From: Leifsonia sp. ku-ls
Lineage (GTDB): Bacteria; Actinomycetota; Actinomycetes; Actinomycetales; Microbacteriaceae
DNA: 64,000 bases
Direction of reading: 5' to 3'
Assembly (NCBI GenBank): GCA_003367665.1
Contig: QKXI01000007.1
Location: 208,243 to 272,242 of the forward strand
Below, piece by piece: positions 53,686 to 64,000 of the stretch (within the stretch, counting starts at the first letter, position 1; each line of letters starts with the position of its first letter). The position numbers were made by a program, and so were the translations under genes. The notes beneath the pieces are model-generated. The model had not been told where the DNA came from, ran no database searches, and saw only the letters and a program-made list of their open reading frames with translations.

Positions 53686-54963
53686 CTAGAGGCCGCCCGC
53701 CACCGCGTCGCCCGCCAGCGTGACGCCCTCTCCGGCGTCGTCGGCGAGCAGCCGTCGCACGACGGCGTCGGCCAGCAGCCGGCCGCGCAGGGTCAGCACG
53801 ATCGTCCCGCGCAGCGCGGCGCGGCCGTCCACCAGCCCGTCCGCGATCAGGCCCGGCACCTCGCGCCGGCCGCCGTCGCCCAGCTCGGCTACGCGGAGCC
53901 CGTCGCGGATGCGGCTGAGCAGCAGCACACGCTCCACGCGCCGCGTCTCGGCGTCGAGCGTCTCCCGGCCGGCCGCGGGCGACTCCCCCGCCAGCACGCG
54001 CTGGGCGTAGGCGGCGGGATGCTTCACGTTCCACCAGCGCACGCCGCCGACGTGGCTGTGCGCGCCCGGTCCGACACCCCACCAGTCGTGCCCGAGCCAG
54101 TACGCGAGGTTGTGGCGCGAGCGGTGGGCGGCGTCTGTGGCCCAGTTGCTGACCTCGTACCAGTCGTAGCCGGCGGAGGCGAGCCGGGCGTCCGCCAGCT
54201 CGTACATGTCGGCCTCGAGGTCGTCGTCGGGCTCCGGCACCTGACCCGAGCGGATCTGCCGCGCCAGCTTCGTGCCGGGCTCGACGATGAGAGCGTACGC
54301 CGACAGGTGGTCCGGTCGGCACGCGAGCGCCGTGTCCAGGCTGCGGGACCAGTCGTCGAGCGACTCCCCCGGCGTCCCGTAGATCAGGTCGAGGCTCACC
54401 TGCAGGCCGGCGTCGCGCGCCCAGCCGACGACGAGGGGGATGCGCGCCGGGTCGTGCGTGCGCTCCAGCGTGGCGAGCACGTGCGGGACGGCGGACTGCA
54501 TCCCGAACGACACCCGGGTGAAGCCGGCGTCGGCCAGCCGGCGCAGGTCGTCCGCGTCGACGGAGTCGGGGTTGGCCTCGGTGGTCACCTCGGCGCTGTC
54601 GGCGAGCCCCCAGGCGTCGCGGACCGCGGCGAGCATCGCGGCGAGGTCCCCGGGCGGGAGCAGGGTCGGCGTCCCGCCGCCGAAGAAGACGGTGGACACC
54701 GCGCGCGGAGGCAGGCCGCTGCGCTCCAGCGCGGCGGCGGCGAACCCGACCTCGCGGACGGCGTGCCCGGCGTAGTCCGACTGCGCGACGCCGCGCAGCT
54801 CGGTCGCCGTGTAGGTGTTGAAGTCGCAGTATCCGCAGCGCACCCGGCAGAACGGCACGTGCAGGTAGACGCCGAAGTCGCGGTCGGCCGCACCGTCGGC
54901 GGCGGTGGCGGGCAGCAGGCCGTCGGCCGGGGCCGGGTCGCCGAGGGGAAGGACGCTCGGCAT
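53686..54963 (-). CDS. hemW: HemW-type radical SAM protein
   Basis: 425 residues from the ATG at 54963. Radical SAM cluster in YLHVPFCRVRCGYCDFN (three Cys plus the additional Cys/Phe), TVFFGGGTPTLL, EANPDSVDADDL, RVSFGMQSAVPHVL, and a C-terminal HemN-type domain. It resembles oxygen-independent coproporphyrinogen oxidase but lacks the longer N-terminus; such proteins act as heme chaperones. Overlaps the DUF1990 gene by one base (TGATG). Confidence 0.94.
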   Translation of the reverse strand: MPSVLPLGDPAPADGLLPATAADGAADRDFGVYLHVPFCRVRCGYCDFNTYTATELRGVAQSDYAGHAVREVGFAAAALERSGLPPRAVSTVFFGGGTPTLLPPGDLAAMLAAVRDAWGLADSAEVTTEANPDSVDADDLRRLADAGFTRVSFGMQSAVPHVLATLERTHDPARIPLVVGWARDAGLQVSLDLIYGTPGESLDDWSRSLDTALACRPDHLSAYALIVEPGTKLARQIRSGQVPEPDDDLEADMYELADARLASAGYDWYEVSNWATDAAHRSRHNLAYWLGHDWWGVGPGAHSHVGGVRWWNVKHPAAYAQRVLAGESPAAGRETLDAETRRVERVLLLSRIRDGLRVAELGDGGRREVPGLIADGLVDGRAALRGTIVLTLRGRLLADAVVRRLLADDAGEGVTLAGDAVAGGL

Positions 54964-55628
54964 CAGGCGGAGCTCGCCGGGTGGAGCGCGCGCAGGTACC
55001 GGGCCGTGTAGCGGCGCTGCACGAGCGCCAGCACCGGCGACACCAGGCGGTAGAACGCGTTGGACGGACGCGACAGGGCGCGCAGCACGAACCACACCGT
55101 CCCGTCGTCGCGCTGCTCGACCAGGAACAGCTCCTCGCCGCTCTCGGGGTGGCCGTGCAGCGTCCCGTAGGCGAAGCCGCGGCGGTGCGGCTCGTCGACG
55201 ACGTAGACGACCCGGATGGGCGCGGAGACCTTGAACGGCCCGAACGGGATCTTCAGCACGGCGGTCATCCCGTTGCGGACGAACGGCGTGCCGTCGTCGG
55301 CGAACACGTCCTCGTCGGTGCGGTTCGCGCGCATGCGCACCGGCGTGCCATCCGGCCCGAACTCGACGCCCTCGTACTGGACGCCGGTGCCCTCCTGCAC
55401 GTCGGTGACGAGGATGCCGCTGCCCTTCTGCACGCCCCACGCCATGAGGGCGGTGGCCGCCGCCTCGAACCGCTCGTCGCCGCTGCCGAGCCGGACCCGC
55501 CGCTCCAGCGGCTTGTAGCCCTTCGGCGGGTAGTACAGCAGGTCGGCCGCCTGGGTGCCGCCGATCGCCCCGTAGGTCACGGGTTGGTCGGTGAAGGTCG
55601 AGCGACGCATGTACTCATCATCCGTCAT
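54963..55628 (-). CDS. DUF1990 family protein
   Basis: 221 residues from the ATG at 55628, or 215 from the ATG at 55610, which may have the better ribosome site. The DUF1990 pattern is seen in YGAIGGTQAADLLYYPPKGY, then LERRVRLGSGDERFEAA and GFAYGTLHGHPESGEELFLV, with the end RRYTARYLRAL. The family is found in actinobacteria and plants with unknown function; the fold is probably START-like lipid binding. Lies between lepA and hemW. Confidence 0.85.
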   Translation of the reverse strand: MTDDEYMRRSTFTDQPVTYGAIGGTQAADLLYYPPKGYKPLERRVRLGSGDERFEAAATALMAWGVQKGSGILVTDVQEGTGVQYEGVEFGPDGTPVRMRANRTDEDVFADDGTPFVRNGMTAVLKIPFGPFKVSAPIRVVYVVDEPHRRGFAYGTLHGHPESGEELFLVEQRDDGTVWFVLRALSRPSNAFYRLVSPVLALVQRRYTARYLRALHPASSA

Positions 55629-55675
55629 GGGCGAGGGGTTCGCGAAACCCCGGTGTTCGGGGGCGGGGGGTGCTG

Positions 55676-57526
<1,851 letters not shown>

Positions 57527-57578
57527 CGTCCGGCCATTCTCCCATGAACGCCCGCCGCCCGGGCGCACGTGGCCGGGC

Positions 57579-58799
57579 TCAGGCGAAGCGCTCGGCGCGC
57601 TCCACGACGCGACCGGCTCCGTCCTCCCAGCGGTACACCTCGGCGCCGCCGATGAAGACACGCTCGGCACGCGAGTTCACGTCGAGCGGGTCGCCCGACC
57701 AGATGACCACGTCGCCGTCGAGGCCGGGGGTCAGCGAGCCGACGCGGTCGTCGAGGCGGAGGAAGGACGCCGGGTTGACGGTCAGCGCCTCCAGTGCGGT
57801 CTGGCGGGGCAGGCCGTCTTTGACCGCGAGGGCCGCCTGGTAGACGAGGAAGTTGATCGGGACCACCGGGTGGTCCGTGGTGATGGCGACACGGACGCCC
57901 GCCGCCGCGAGCGTCGCCAGGTTGGCGATGGCGCGGTCGCGGAGCTCGACTTTCGACCGCGAGGTGAACATCGGGCCGAAGATCACGGGGACGTCGCGCT
58001 CGGCCAGCACGTCGGCGATCTTGTGCGCCTCCGTGCCGTGGTTGACCACGAGACGGTAGCCGAACTCGTCGGCCAGCCGCAGCGCCGTGGCGATGTCGTC
58101 GTGGCGGTGGGTGTGCTGATCCCACGCGAGCTCGCCGTCGAGGACGCGCACGAGCGTCTCTTTCGCCAGGTCGCGCTCGAACGGCTTGCCCTCCAGCTCG
58201 GCGTTCTCGCGCTGGGCGCGGTAGTTCTGCGCGGCGACGAACGCCTCGCGGATGATCATCGCGACGCCGAGACGGGTGCTCGGCGTCTGGTTCTTGCCGC
58301 CGTAGACGCGCTTCGGGTTCTCGCCGAGCGCCGACTTCACGCTCACGGCCTCCCGGATGACCTGCTCGTCGATGATGCGGCCGCCCCAGGTCTTGATGGC
58401 CACCGTCTGCCCGCCGATCGGGTTGCCGGACCCCGGCTTGACGACGACCGACGTCACGCCGCCGGAGAGCGCGTCGCGGAAGCCCTCGTCGTCGATGTTG
58501 ATGGCGTCGATCGCCCGTACCGCCGCCGTGTTCGGCGTGGTCATCTCGTTGGTGTCGTCGCCCGCGGGACCGTTGGCCTCCTCGTGGATGCCGACGTGGC
58601 CGTGCGACTCGATGAAGCCGGGAAGCACCCACTTGCCGGCGGCGTCGACGACCGCCACACCGTCGGGGACCTGCACGTCGTCGGCACTGCCCACGGCCTC
58701 GATGACGCCGTCCCGGACGAGGACGACGCCGTTCTCGACGGGCTCCTGGGAGACCGGGACGACATAACCGTTGACGATGGCGAAGCTGGTGGAAGTCAT
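57579..58799 (-). CDS. Amidohydrolase family protein
   Basis: 406 residues, ATG at 58799. Metal-dependent hydrolase: the beta-sandwich N-terminus ([18 protein letters not shown]), metal site [16 protein letters not shown] (HxH), then [17 protein letters not shown] with a metal His and ITTDHPVVP with the Asp, ending in the sandwich half ([20 protein letters not shown]). Near the imidazolonepropionase-like group. No pathway neighbours, so the substrate is unknown. Confidence 0.88.
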   Translation of the reverse strand: MTSTSFAIVNGYVVPVSQEPVENGVVLVRDGVIEAVGSADDVQVPDGVAVVDAAGKWVLPGFIESHGHVGIHEEANGPAGDDTNEMTTPNTAAVRAIDAINIDDEGFRDALSGGVTSVVVKPGSGNPIGGQTVAIKTWGGRIIDEQVIREAVSVKSALGENPKRVYGGKNQTPSTRLGVAMIIREAFVAAQNYRAQRENAELEGKPFERDLAKETLVRVLDGELAWDQHTHRHDDIATALRLADEFGYRLVVNHGTEAHKIADVLAERDVPVIFGPMFTSRSKVELRDRAIANLATLAAAGVRVAITTDHPVVPINFLVYQAALAVKDGLPRQTALEALTVNPASFLRLDDRVGSLTPGLDGDVVIWSGDPLDVNSRAERVFIGGAEVYRWEDGAGRVVERAERFA

Positions 58800-58887
58800 G
58801 GGTCGAGCCTACGCGCGGCGGTTCCGGCCCCGGCCGTCGTCCGCGGATCTGTGGAATGCTCGCGGGCTGCTCGCGTTGTGGAGAAGT

Positions 58888-59769
58888 ATGAACATCCTCC
58901 TGACCGGTGCGACCGGCTTCATCGGATCCTCTGTCCTCCCCCTGCTCCTCGAGGAGGGACACACCGTGACCGCGCTGGTGCGCGACGACGAGAGGGCCGC
59001 CGCTGTGCGGTCCGCCGGAGCGACCGCCCTCGTGGGCGACGCGACCGACGCGGCCCTCGTGGAGCGGGCGGCCCGCGAGAGTGCCGGCGTCATCCACCTG
59101 GCCTCGTCGAAGGACGTCGACGCCGTGCTGGTGCCCGCGGTCCTCGCCGGGCTGGCCGGGTCGGGCGCCCCGTTCGTCCACACCGGCGGCATCTGGACCT
59201 ACGGCGACGGCGACGACATCACCGAGGACTCCCCCGCCGCCCCTCCGGCGCTCACCGCCTGGCGCGGCGCCGCAGAGGCCCGGGTGCTCGGCGCGGAGGG
59301 CGTGCGCGGGACGGTCGTGGTGCCGTCGATCGTGTACGGGCACGGCAAGGGCCTGCCGAACCTGATCGCGGACGCGCCCCGGACGGAGGGCGCGGCCCCG
59401 GCCCTGCGACTCATCGGCGACGGCTCGCAGCACTGGGCGACGGTCCACGTGGACGACCTGGCCGCCCTTTACGTGCTCGCGCTCGAGCAGGGCACGGCGG
59501 GCTCGGTGTACATCGGCGCCAGCGGGCACAACCCGACAGTGCGAGAGCTGGGCGAGGTCGCCGCGGAGGCGGCCGGGCTCGCCGGCGGCGTGCTGGCGGA
59601 GTCGGCCGAGGAGACCGCGGGCCGCCTGGGCGAGGGGCTGACGGAGGCCCTGCTGCTGGACCAGCAGGCCGGCGGCACGAAGGCGCGCATCGACCTGGGC
59701 TGGGAGCCCAACGGCCCGGCGCTGACCGAGGAGCTGCTGGTCGGCTCGTACGCGCCCGCGCGCGTCTGA
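58888..59769 (+). CDS. NAD(P)-dependent epimerase/dehydratase-like protein
   Basis: 293 residues from the ATG at 58888; earlier in-frame starts lie inside the divergent amidohydrolase gene. Rossmann motif MNILLTGATGFIGSSVLPLL (GxxGxxG) and VVVPSIVYGHGKGLPN (Tyr-x-x-x-Lys replaced by YGHGK). Extended/atypical SDR. The end AGGTKARIDLGWEPNGPALT is typical of NmrA/epimerase-like proteins. Substrate unknown. Confidence 0.88.
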   Translation: MNILLTGATGFIGSSVLPLLLEEGHTVTALVRDDERAAAVRSAGATALVGDATDAALVERAARESAGVIHLASSKDVDAVLVPAVLAGLAGSGAPFVHTGGIWTYGDGDDITEDSPAAPPALTAWRGAAEARVLGAEGVRGTVVVPSIVYGHGKGLPNLIADAPRTEGAAPALRLIGDGSQHWATVHVDDLAALYVLALEQGTAGSVYIGASGHNPTVRELGEVAAEAAGLAGGVLAESAEETAGRLGEGLTEALLLDQQAGGTKARIDLGWEPNGPALTEELLVGSYAPARV

Positions 59770-59789
59770 CGCGCTCTTCGTCACCGGTT

Positions 59790-59819
59790 TTGCCGGGATG
59801 CGGCCGCCGCTGGTAAAGT
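59790..59819 (+). promoter_or_regulatory. Promoter of rpsT
   Basis: TTGCCG (59790-59795) and TAAAGT (59814-59819), spaced 18 bp, match a sigma-A-type promoter. A leader of about 100 nt follows before rpsT. Confidence 0.7.
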
Positions 59820-59838
59820 GGTTTGTTGGCTTGCGTGT

Positions 59839-59892
59839 GGATGTGTCCGCACGAAACGCCGTAAGGCGCCCTCTCCGCTGAGCGGCACATCC
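59839..59892 (+). promoter_or_regulatory. Structured rpsT 5' leader
   Basis: GGATGTG (59839-59845) pairs with CACATCC (59886-59892) and encloses GCC-gtaa-GGC and CCGC-tga-GCGG hairpins, giving a branched fold. It lies between the promoter and the rpsT start, a usual place for autogenous control by S20. No named motif is claimed. Confidence 0.5.
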
Positions 59893-59923
59893 CTAACTCA
59901 TCACGAAACGAAAGTGACCACTC

Positions 59924-60184
59924 GTGGCAAACATCAAGTCGCAGATCAAGCGCAACCGCACGAACAAGAAGGCGCAGGAGCGCAACAAGGCCGTCAAGAG
60001 CGAGCTCAAGACCGCCATCCGCGCCACCCGTGAGGCCGTCGTGGCCGGCGACAAGGAGAAGGCGACCGCGGCGCTGCGTCTCGCCGCCAAGAAGATCGAC
60101 AAGGCGGCCAGCAAGGGCGTCATCCACAAGAACCAGGCGGCGAACCGCAAGTCGGCCATCGCCAAGCAGGTCGCCGCGCTCTAA
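59924..60184 (+). CDS. rpsT: 30S ribosomal protein S20
   Basis: 86 residues, GTG start. Sequence [20 protein letters not shown] then a basic helical protein ending [15 protein letters not shown], the classic S20 pattern. It binds the 5' domain of 16S rRNA. A strong terminator follows. Confidence 0.98.
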   Translation: MANIKSQIKRNRTNKKAQERNKAVKSELKTAIRATREAVVAGDKEKATAALRLAAKKIDKAASKGVIHKNQAANRKSAIAKQVAAL

Positions 60185-60220
60185 GCGACGACCGCCCGCG
60201 GGCCCTGCCCCGCGCCGCGA

Positions 60221-60263
60221 GCGAGCCCTCGTCCGGAGAACCGGACGGGGGCTCGCTGCGTTT
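60221..60263 (+). terminator. rpsT terminator
   Basis: GCGAGCCC...GTCCGG (60221-60236), loop AGAA, CCGGAC...GGGCTCGC (60241-60256), about a 16-bp stem with one wobble, then TGCGTTT. Confidence 0.85.
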
Positions 60264-60384
60264 GGGGGGGTGGGGTCGGGAGGGAGCGGCAGCGGAGCGG
60301 TGGGCGCAGCGGCGGCGCGGGCAGGGGCAAGTGGCCGTTACGGCAGGGCGCGGGACGGCCGGGCCGACGATGGAAGGTGGCGCC

Positions 60385-60495
60385 GCCGACGGCGAAGGCC
60401 GCACAGACCGCAGTGCAGGCAGCCGACGGCGAAGGCCGCACAGACCGCAGCGCAGGCAGCCGACGGTGGGCTGCATGGCCGCGCACGCAGCAAAC
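60385..60495. repeat. 37-bp direct repeat, about three copies
   Basis: GCCGACGGCGAAGGCCGC begins units at 60385 and 60422, and a third, diverging, unit begins at 60459, spaced exactly 37 bp. It is part of the roughly 470-bp region between rpsT and holA in which I see no gene; the remaining bases there are GC-rich and repetitive. Confidence 0.8.
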
Positions 60496-60584
60496 TGTCA
60501 CTGCGCCAACAGCCCAAGGTGGCCGCGCGGACCGCGGAGAGCCGCGGAAGGTGGCCGCGGCGCGATGGGCACGGGCGGTCAGTG

Positions 60585-60660
60585 GGAGCGGCCGTCGCGC
60601 GCCGGAGCGGCCGTCGCGCGCCGGAGCGGCCGTCGCGCGCCGGAGCGGCCGTCAGTCGCG
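60585..60660. repeat. 19-bp tandem repeat, four copies
   Basis: GGAGCGGCCGTCGCGCGCC begins at 60585, 60604, 60623 and 60642 (the last incomplete), a 19-bp period running into the holA stop at 60652. The copies are almost identical, so the array is young. Confidence 0.9.
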
Positions 60661-61692
60661 GCCGCGGGCGCTGACGATGCGGATCATGCGTTCGAGGGCG
60701 AAGACCGGGTCGCGGCCGCCGCCCTTGACGTTCGCGTCCGTTTCGGCGAGGAGTTCGATGCAGCGGCCGAGGCCGTCCTCCGTCCAGCCCTGGAGGTCGC
60801 GGCGGGCGCGGTCGACCTGCCAGGGGGCCAGACCGAACTGCTGGGCCAGCTGGCCGGAGCCCCCGCGGGCGCCGGAGAGCTTCGCCATGGTGCGGATCTT
60901 GCTGGCGAACGCGGCCACCATCGGCACCGGGTCGGCGCCGGATGCGAGAGCGTGGCGCATGGTCACCAGGGCCTCACCGTGGCGGCCGGCGATCGCGGCG
61001 TCGGCGACCTGGAACGCGTTCGTCTCCACCCGGCCGCCGTAGTACTTGTCGACGGTGGCCTCGGTGATCTGCTCCGCCGAATCGGAGAGCAGCTGCTGGC
61101 AGGCCGCGGCGAGCTCTGCGAGATCGTCCGAGAACGCCGACGTGATCGCCCGGAGCGCGCCGGGTGTGACCTTGCGGCCCGCGGCGGCGAACTCCGCCTG
61201 CGCGAAGTCGTACTTCTCGGCGTCCTTCTTCAGCTCGGCGCAGACGACCTCGATGCCGCCGCCCTTTCCCGAGCGGATGGCGTCGAGCAGCTTCTTTCCG
61301 CGGACGCCTCCCGCGTGGCGGAGGGTCACCACCGTCCCCTCGGCGGGATCGTTCAGGTAGTCCAGCATGTCGGCGAGGAACGCCTCGTTGCACTTCTCGA
61401 CGGCCTCGACCCGGATGAGTCGCGGCTCCCCGAACAGGGAGGGGCTCGCGAGAGTGAGCAGCTCGCCCGGCGCGTAGTCTCCCGCGTGCAGATCGCTGAT
61501 CTCCAGGCTCGGGTCGTCGGCCTTGAGCGCGTCGCGCAGGGCGCGCACCGCGCGGTCGGCCAGGAATCCCTCCGAGCCAATGACCAGGACGACGGGAGCG
61601 GACCGCACCTGGTTCCACGGAAGCTGCGGGATCGCGCTGGCGGCGGCGCGCGTCTTGCTCGCACCACCTCTGCTGTTGCCTCGGGTCGCCAC
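60652..61692 (-). CDS. holA: DNA polymerase III delta subunit
   Basis: 346 residues from the GTG at 61692 (GGAGGA upstream). Clamp-loader delta fold: PVVLVIGSEGFLADRAVRAL (AAA+-like without Walker A), FGEPRLIRVEAVEK, TVVTLRHAGGVRGKKLLDAI, and the helical C-terminus with LAPWQVDRARRDLQGW. It opens the sliding clamp. It overlaps the end of the comEC frame by 340 bp as read. Confidence 0.94.
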   Translation of the reverse strand: MATRGNSRGGASKTRAAASAIPQLPWNQVRSAPVVLVIGSEGFLADRAVRALRDALKADDPSLEISDLHAGDYAPGELLTLASPSLFGEPRLIRVEAVEKCNEAFLADMLDYLNDPAEGTVVTLRHAGGVRGKKLLDAIRSGKGGGIEVVCAELKKDAEKYDFAQAEFAAAGRKVTPGALRAITSAFSDDLAELAAACQQLLSDSAEQITEATVDKYYGGRVETNAFQVADAAIAGRHGEALVTMRHALASGADPVPMVAAFASKIRTMAKLSGARGGSGQLAQQFGLAPWQVDRARRDLQGWTEDGLGRCIELLAETDANVKGGGRDPVFALERMIRIVSARGRD

Positions 61693-64000
61693 GTTCCTCC
61701 TCGTCCGTATCCAGGATACGGGCGACCACCGGCACTGGTCGCCGCGGGGCGCTCGCTCCAGACCACGACGCCCTGCTCGCGCGGCGAGACCAGCAGGAGG
61801 CCCTGCTCATCCGTGCGCGCGACCGCGGTGCCGGCCTCGGCCAGCATGTGGAGCGCGGCCCGCGTCGGGTGGCCGTAGCCGTTCCTCTCCCCCACCGAGA
61901 CGAGGGCGAGGCGGGCCGACAGGGCCGCGTAGAGGGCGGGGCTCTGGTCGGCGGAACCGTGATGGGCGACCTTGACCACCTCGACCGGGCGCACCGTCCG
62001 GGTGGCGAGCAACGCGTCCTGGGCCGCTTCGCCCAGGTCGCCGAGGAAGATCGCACGGAGTCCCCGACCCTCCACCTCGACCGTGAGGCTGCCCGCATTG
62101 CCCGTGTCCGCATCCGTGCCGGCGGATGCGGCGGGCGGCCAGAGCAGCCGCCAGCGGACGTCACCGAGCCGCCCCTCGCGCCCGGCATGGCCCTGTTCCG
62201 TGGGCACTCCCGCGTCGCGGAGGAGGCGCAGCGTCCGCTCGTCGCCGTCGCGGACCGGTCGTTGCACGAGGGCCCGCTCCACCCGCGAGACGACGCCGGA
62301 GAGACCGCCGACGTGGTCGGCATCGAAATGCGTCAGGACCAGCACGTCGAGGTGCGAGATGCCGAGCCGGTCGAGGCATTCCGCGGCGGTCCCGGGCTCG
62401 CGCCCGACGTCGATCATGGCCGTGGATCCCTCACCGCGGACGAGCAGGGCATCCCCCTGGCCCACGTCGCAGGCGGCGAGCATCCAATCGGCCGGGATGA
62501 CGGTCGTACGGCCGATCCAAGCTCCCGCGAGCACACCGAGGTACGCGGCTGCTCCGGCGGCGAGCACCCCGCCGGCGATCAATGCGAGAGCCCGCGATGA
62601 CCGACCGGAGGACACGAGCACGAAGACGAGGACCGCGACCGCGACGAGCGCCAGCACGCACAGCACGACGCCGACCACCCCGGGCACCCACGGCAGAGCC
62701 GTCGCCGGCAGGCCGCTCGCCGTCGTCGCGACCTGGGCGATCCAGGCCGAGGGCACCCAGGCGAGCCGGACCAGCACCTCGCCGAGGCCGGGGGCCCACG
62801 GGAGGACGGCGCAGGCGAGGCAGCCGAGCACCGTCGCGACCGGCGCGGCCGGCTCCGCGAGCAGGTTCGCCGGAACGCCGTACAGCGGGAGGGTCGGCGT
62901 GAGCAGCACCAGCACGGGCTGGCACGCCAGTTGTGCAGCGGCGGGGACCGCGAGGGCCAGCGCGAGCGAGCGCGGCATCCACCGGCCGAGCACACGCGCG
63001 AGCGGCGCAGCGAGGATCAGAAGGCCCGCAGTCGCGAGCACCGACAGGGCGAAACCGTAGTCGCGTGCGAGCCACGGGTCGTGAACGAGCAGCACGATCA
63101 CGGCAAGGGCCATGGCCGGGACACCGTCCGCCGGGCGGCCGCGAGCCAGCCCGATCAGCATCACGGTCGACATCGCCGCGGCGCGCAGGACGCTGGCGCC
63201 CGGGCCGACGAGGACGACGAACGCGGCCAACGCGAGGCCCGCGACGACGACCCGCGAGCGACGCGGCAGACCGAGCAGCCGGGCGGCGCCGAAGACGAGG
63301 CCGATGACCAGCGCGCAGTTCGCTCCGGACACCGCCGTCAGGTGGCTCAGCGAGGAGGCCTTCATCGCGGCGTCCAAGCCGGGCGACACGGAGGTCTCGT
63401 CGCCGATCGCGAGCCCCGGGAGGAGGCGGCCGCCGTCGCCCGGCAGCGCGGCGGCGGCGTGGGCGAATCCCTCTCGGAGGGAGGCGGCCCATCCGAGAAG
63501 CGGCGGAGGAGGTTCTGCCACGGTCGGTGTGCCGTCGCGCGCGGAGCGCACCAGATAGCTCGTCGCCTCGCCCGGCTCCTCCACCAGAAGCGTGCCGCGG
63601 ACGCGCAGAACGGTCCCGAGGGCGGCGGACCGCGCCTCGGCCTCTGTCGCGTCGAACTGCACGGAGATCGGGACGCCCGCGGGAGCGGCGGTGGTCCTGG
63701 CACGCAGGCTCCAGCGTGGCTCGTCGCCGAAGCCGCCGGAGATGCGCTGCGGTGGGCGGTCGACGCGCACCATGAGGTCGACCGCGGTGCCATCGCGAGC
63801 GGCCAGGTCGAGGACGGGCGAGGAACGCGCGGGGGCGTGGGCGGCGATGACCGTCGCGCCGAGGGCGGCGGCGGCCAGCGCGAGAGCCGCGATGGCTAGC
63901 GCGGCAACGGGCCTCGCGGAGCAGCGGAGAACCGCGAGGCGGCGGGCCGCGAGGCGGCGGGCCGCGAGGCGGCGGGCCGCGAGGCGGCGGGCCGCGAGGC
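61353..64000 (-). CDS. comEC: ComEC/Rec2 DNA uptake channel protein, 5' partial
   Basis: The frame is open to the window end and has no start inside it. Order: Leu/Ala/Arg repeats, one helix (VAALAIAALALAAAALGATV), a DUF4131-like part, the multi-helix Competence core (SSLSHLTAVSGANCALVIGL), and a C-terminal metallo-beta-lactamase-like domain (CDVGQGDALLV, LTHFDADHVGG, VAHHGSADQS). It would move single-stranded DNA across the membrane. The frame does not stop after the last domain (around VVVWSERPA, 61770) and runs 340 bp into holA, with Arg/Ser-rich sequence unlike ComEC; the true end is uncertain. Confidence 0.85.
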   Translation of the reverse strand, partial: LAARRLAARRLAARRLAARRLAVLRCSARPVAALAIAALALAAAALGATVIAAHAPARSSPVLDLAARDGTAVDLMVRVDRPPQRISGGFGDEPRWSLRARTTAAPAGVPISVQFDATEAEARSAALGTVLRVRGTLLVEEPGEATSYLVRSARDGTPTVAEPPPPLLGWAASLREGFAHAAAALPGDGGRLLPGLAIGDETSVSPGLDAAMKASSLSHLTAVSGANCALVIGLVFGAARLLGLPRRSRVVVAGLALAAFVVLVGPGASVLRAAAMSTVMLIGLARGRPADGVPAMALAVIVLLVHDPWLARDYGFALSVLATAGLLILAAPLARVLGRWMPRSLALALAVPAAAQLACQPVLVLLTPTLPLYGVPANLLAEPAAPVATVLGCLACAVLPWAPGLGEVLVRLAWVPSAWIAQVATTASGLPATALPWVPGVVGVVLCVLALVAVAVLVFVLVSSGRSSRALALIAGGVLAAGAAAYLGVLAGAWIGRTTVIPADWMLAACDVGQGDALLVRGEGSTAMIDVGREPGTAAECLDRLGISHLDVLVLTHFDADHVGGLSGVVSRVERALVQRPVRDGDERTLRLLRDAGVPTEQGHAGREGRLGDVRWRLLWPPAASAGTDADTGNAGSLTVEVEGRGLRAIFLGDLGEAAQDALLATRTVRPVEVVKVAHHGSADQSPALYAALSARLALVSVGERNGYGHPTRAALHMLAEAGTAVARTDEQGLLLVSPREQGVVVWSERPAATSAGGRPYPGYGRGGTWRPEATAEVVRARRAPPPARSRSFRGTRCGPLPSSWSLARRDSWPTARCAPCATRSRPTTRAWRSAICTRETTRRASCSLSRAPPCSGSRDSSGSRPSRSATRRSSPTCWTT
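63936..64000. repeat. 15-bp tandem repeat in comEC N-terminus
   Basis: GAGGCGGCGGGCCGC recurs at 63936, 63951, 63966, 63981 and 63996, an exact 15-bp period continuing past the window. On the comEC strand it reads as repeats of LAARR. Confidence 0.9.

Noticed and set aside
60262-61878. A long + strand frame over the repeats and holA
   Set aside because: Its N-terminal part is repeat translation and the rest is the antisense of holA.

Overview
The window comes from a high-GC actinobacterium. Gene order and gene content fit Microbacteriaceae, with a Leifsonia-like genome as the best guess; this is inference, since no rRNA is present. The strongest support is the conserved chain comEC-holA-rpsT-lepA-hemW-hrcA-dnaJ-rsmE-HIT-phoH-ybeY-corC-era and, nearby, leuA, recO, uppS, dusB, dgt and dnaG, with many GTG starts and ATGA/GTGA overlaps.

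Layout. 1-6.5 kb: a Pls/PosA-type single-module peptide synthetase (six membrane segments, no standard condensation domain) overlaps an M1 zinc peptidase. Converging on them is a frameshifted 4'-phosphopantetheinyl transferase whose metal-binding motif region has been expanded by an exact 45-bp in-frame repeat. The adenylation pocket reads like a lysine code, so this looks like a basic homopoly-amino-acid locus. 6.5-12.8 kb: a second repeat array, small membrane proteins, a CAU tRNA, a GT4 glycosyltransferase, a DMT exporter, peptide deformylase and a histidine-kinase-like ATPase without its histidine. 12.9-14.9 kb: a NarL/DesK-type two-component pair. 15-16.7 kb: a secreted cysteine-rich protein with a small membrane partner, next to tRNA-Asn. 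16.7-24.2 kb: a Dpp/Opp-type peptide import operon with an extra ATPase and a 2-hydroxyacid dehydrogenase.

24.4-36 kb: core housekeeping genes (dnaG, dgt, dusB, a YbaK-like deacylase, a DsbA/FrnE-like protein, uppS, recO, a TRIC-like channel, leuA). A four-leucine leader peptide overlapping a perfect hairpin lies in front of leuA. 36-45 kb: an envelope-defence block on one strand: histidine kinase, response regulator, MacB-like ABC exporter, then a membrane esterase overlapping an MprF-type aminoacyl-phosphatidylglycerol synthase/flippase. 45-64 kb: the conserved translation/ribosome/heat-shock block, with a CIRCE operator at hrcA, paired DUF4870 proteins, a structured rpsT leader, repeats beside holA, and a comEC gene cut off by the window end.

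The most unusual parts are the Pls/peptidase/PPTase locus with its repeat-invaded PPTase, and the Cys-rich secreted protein with its membrane neighbour. The MprF-esterase-ABC-two-component block would be a natural self-protection partner for a cationic polymer, but that link is inference.
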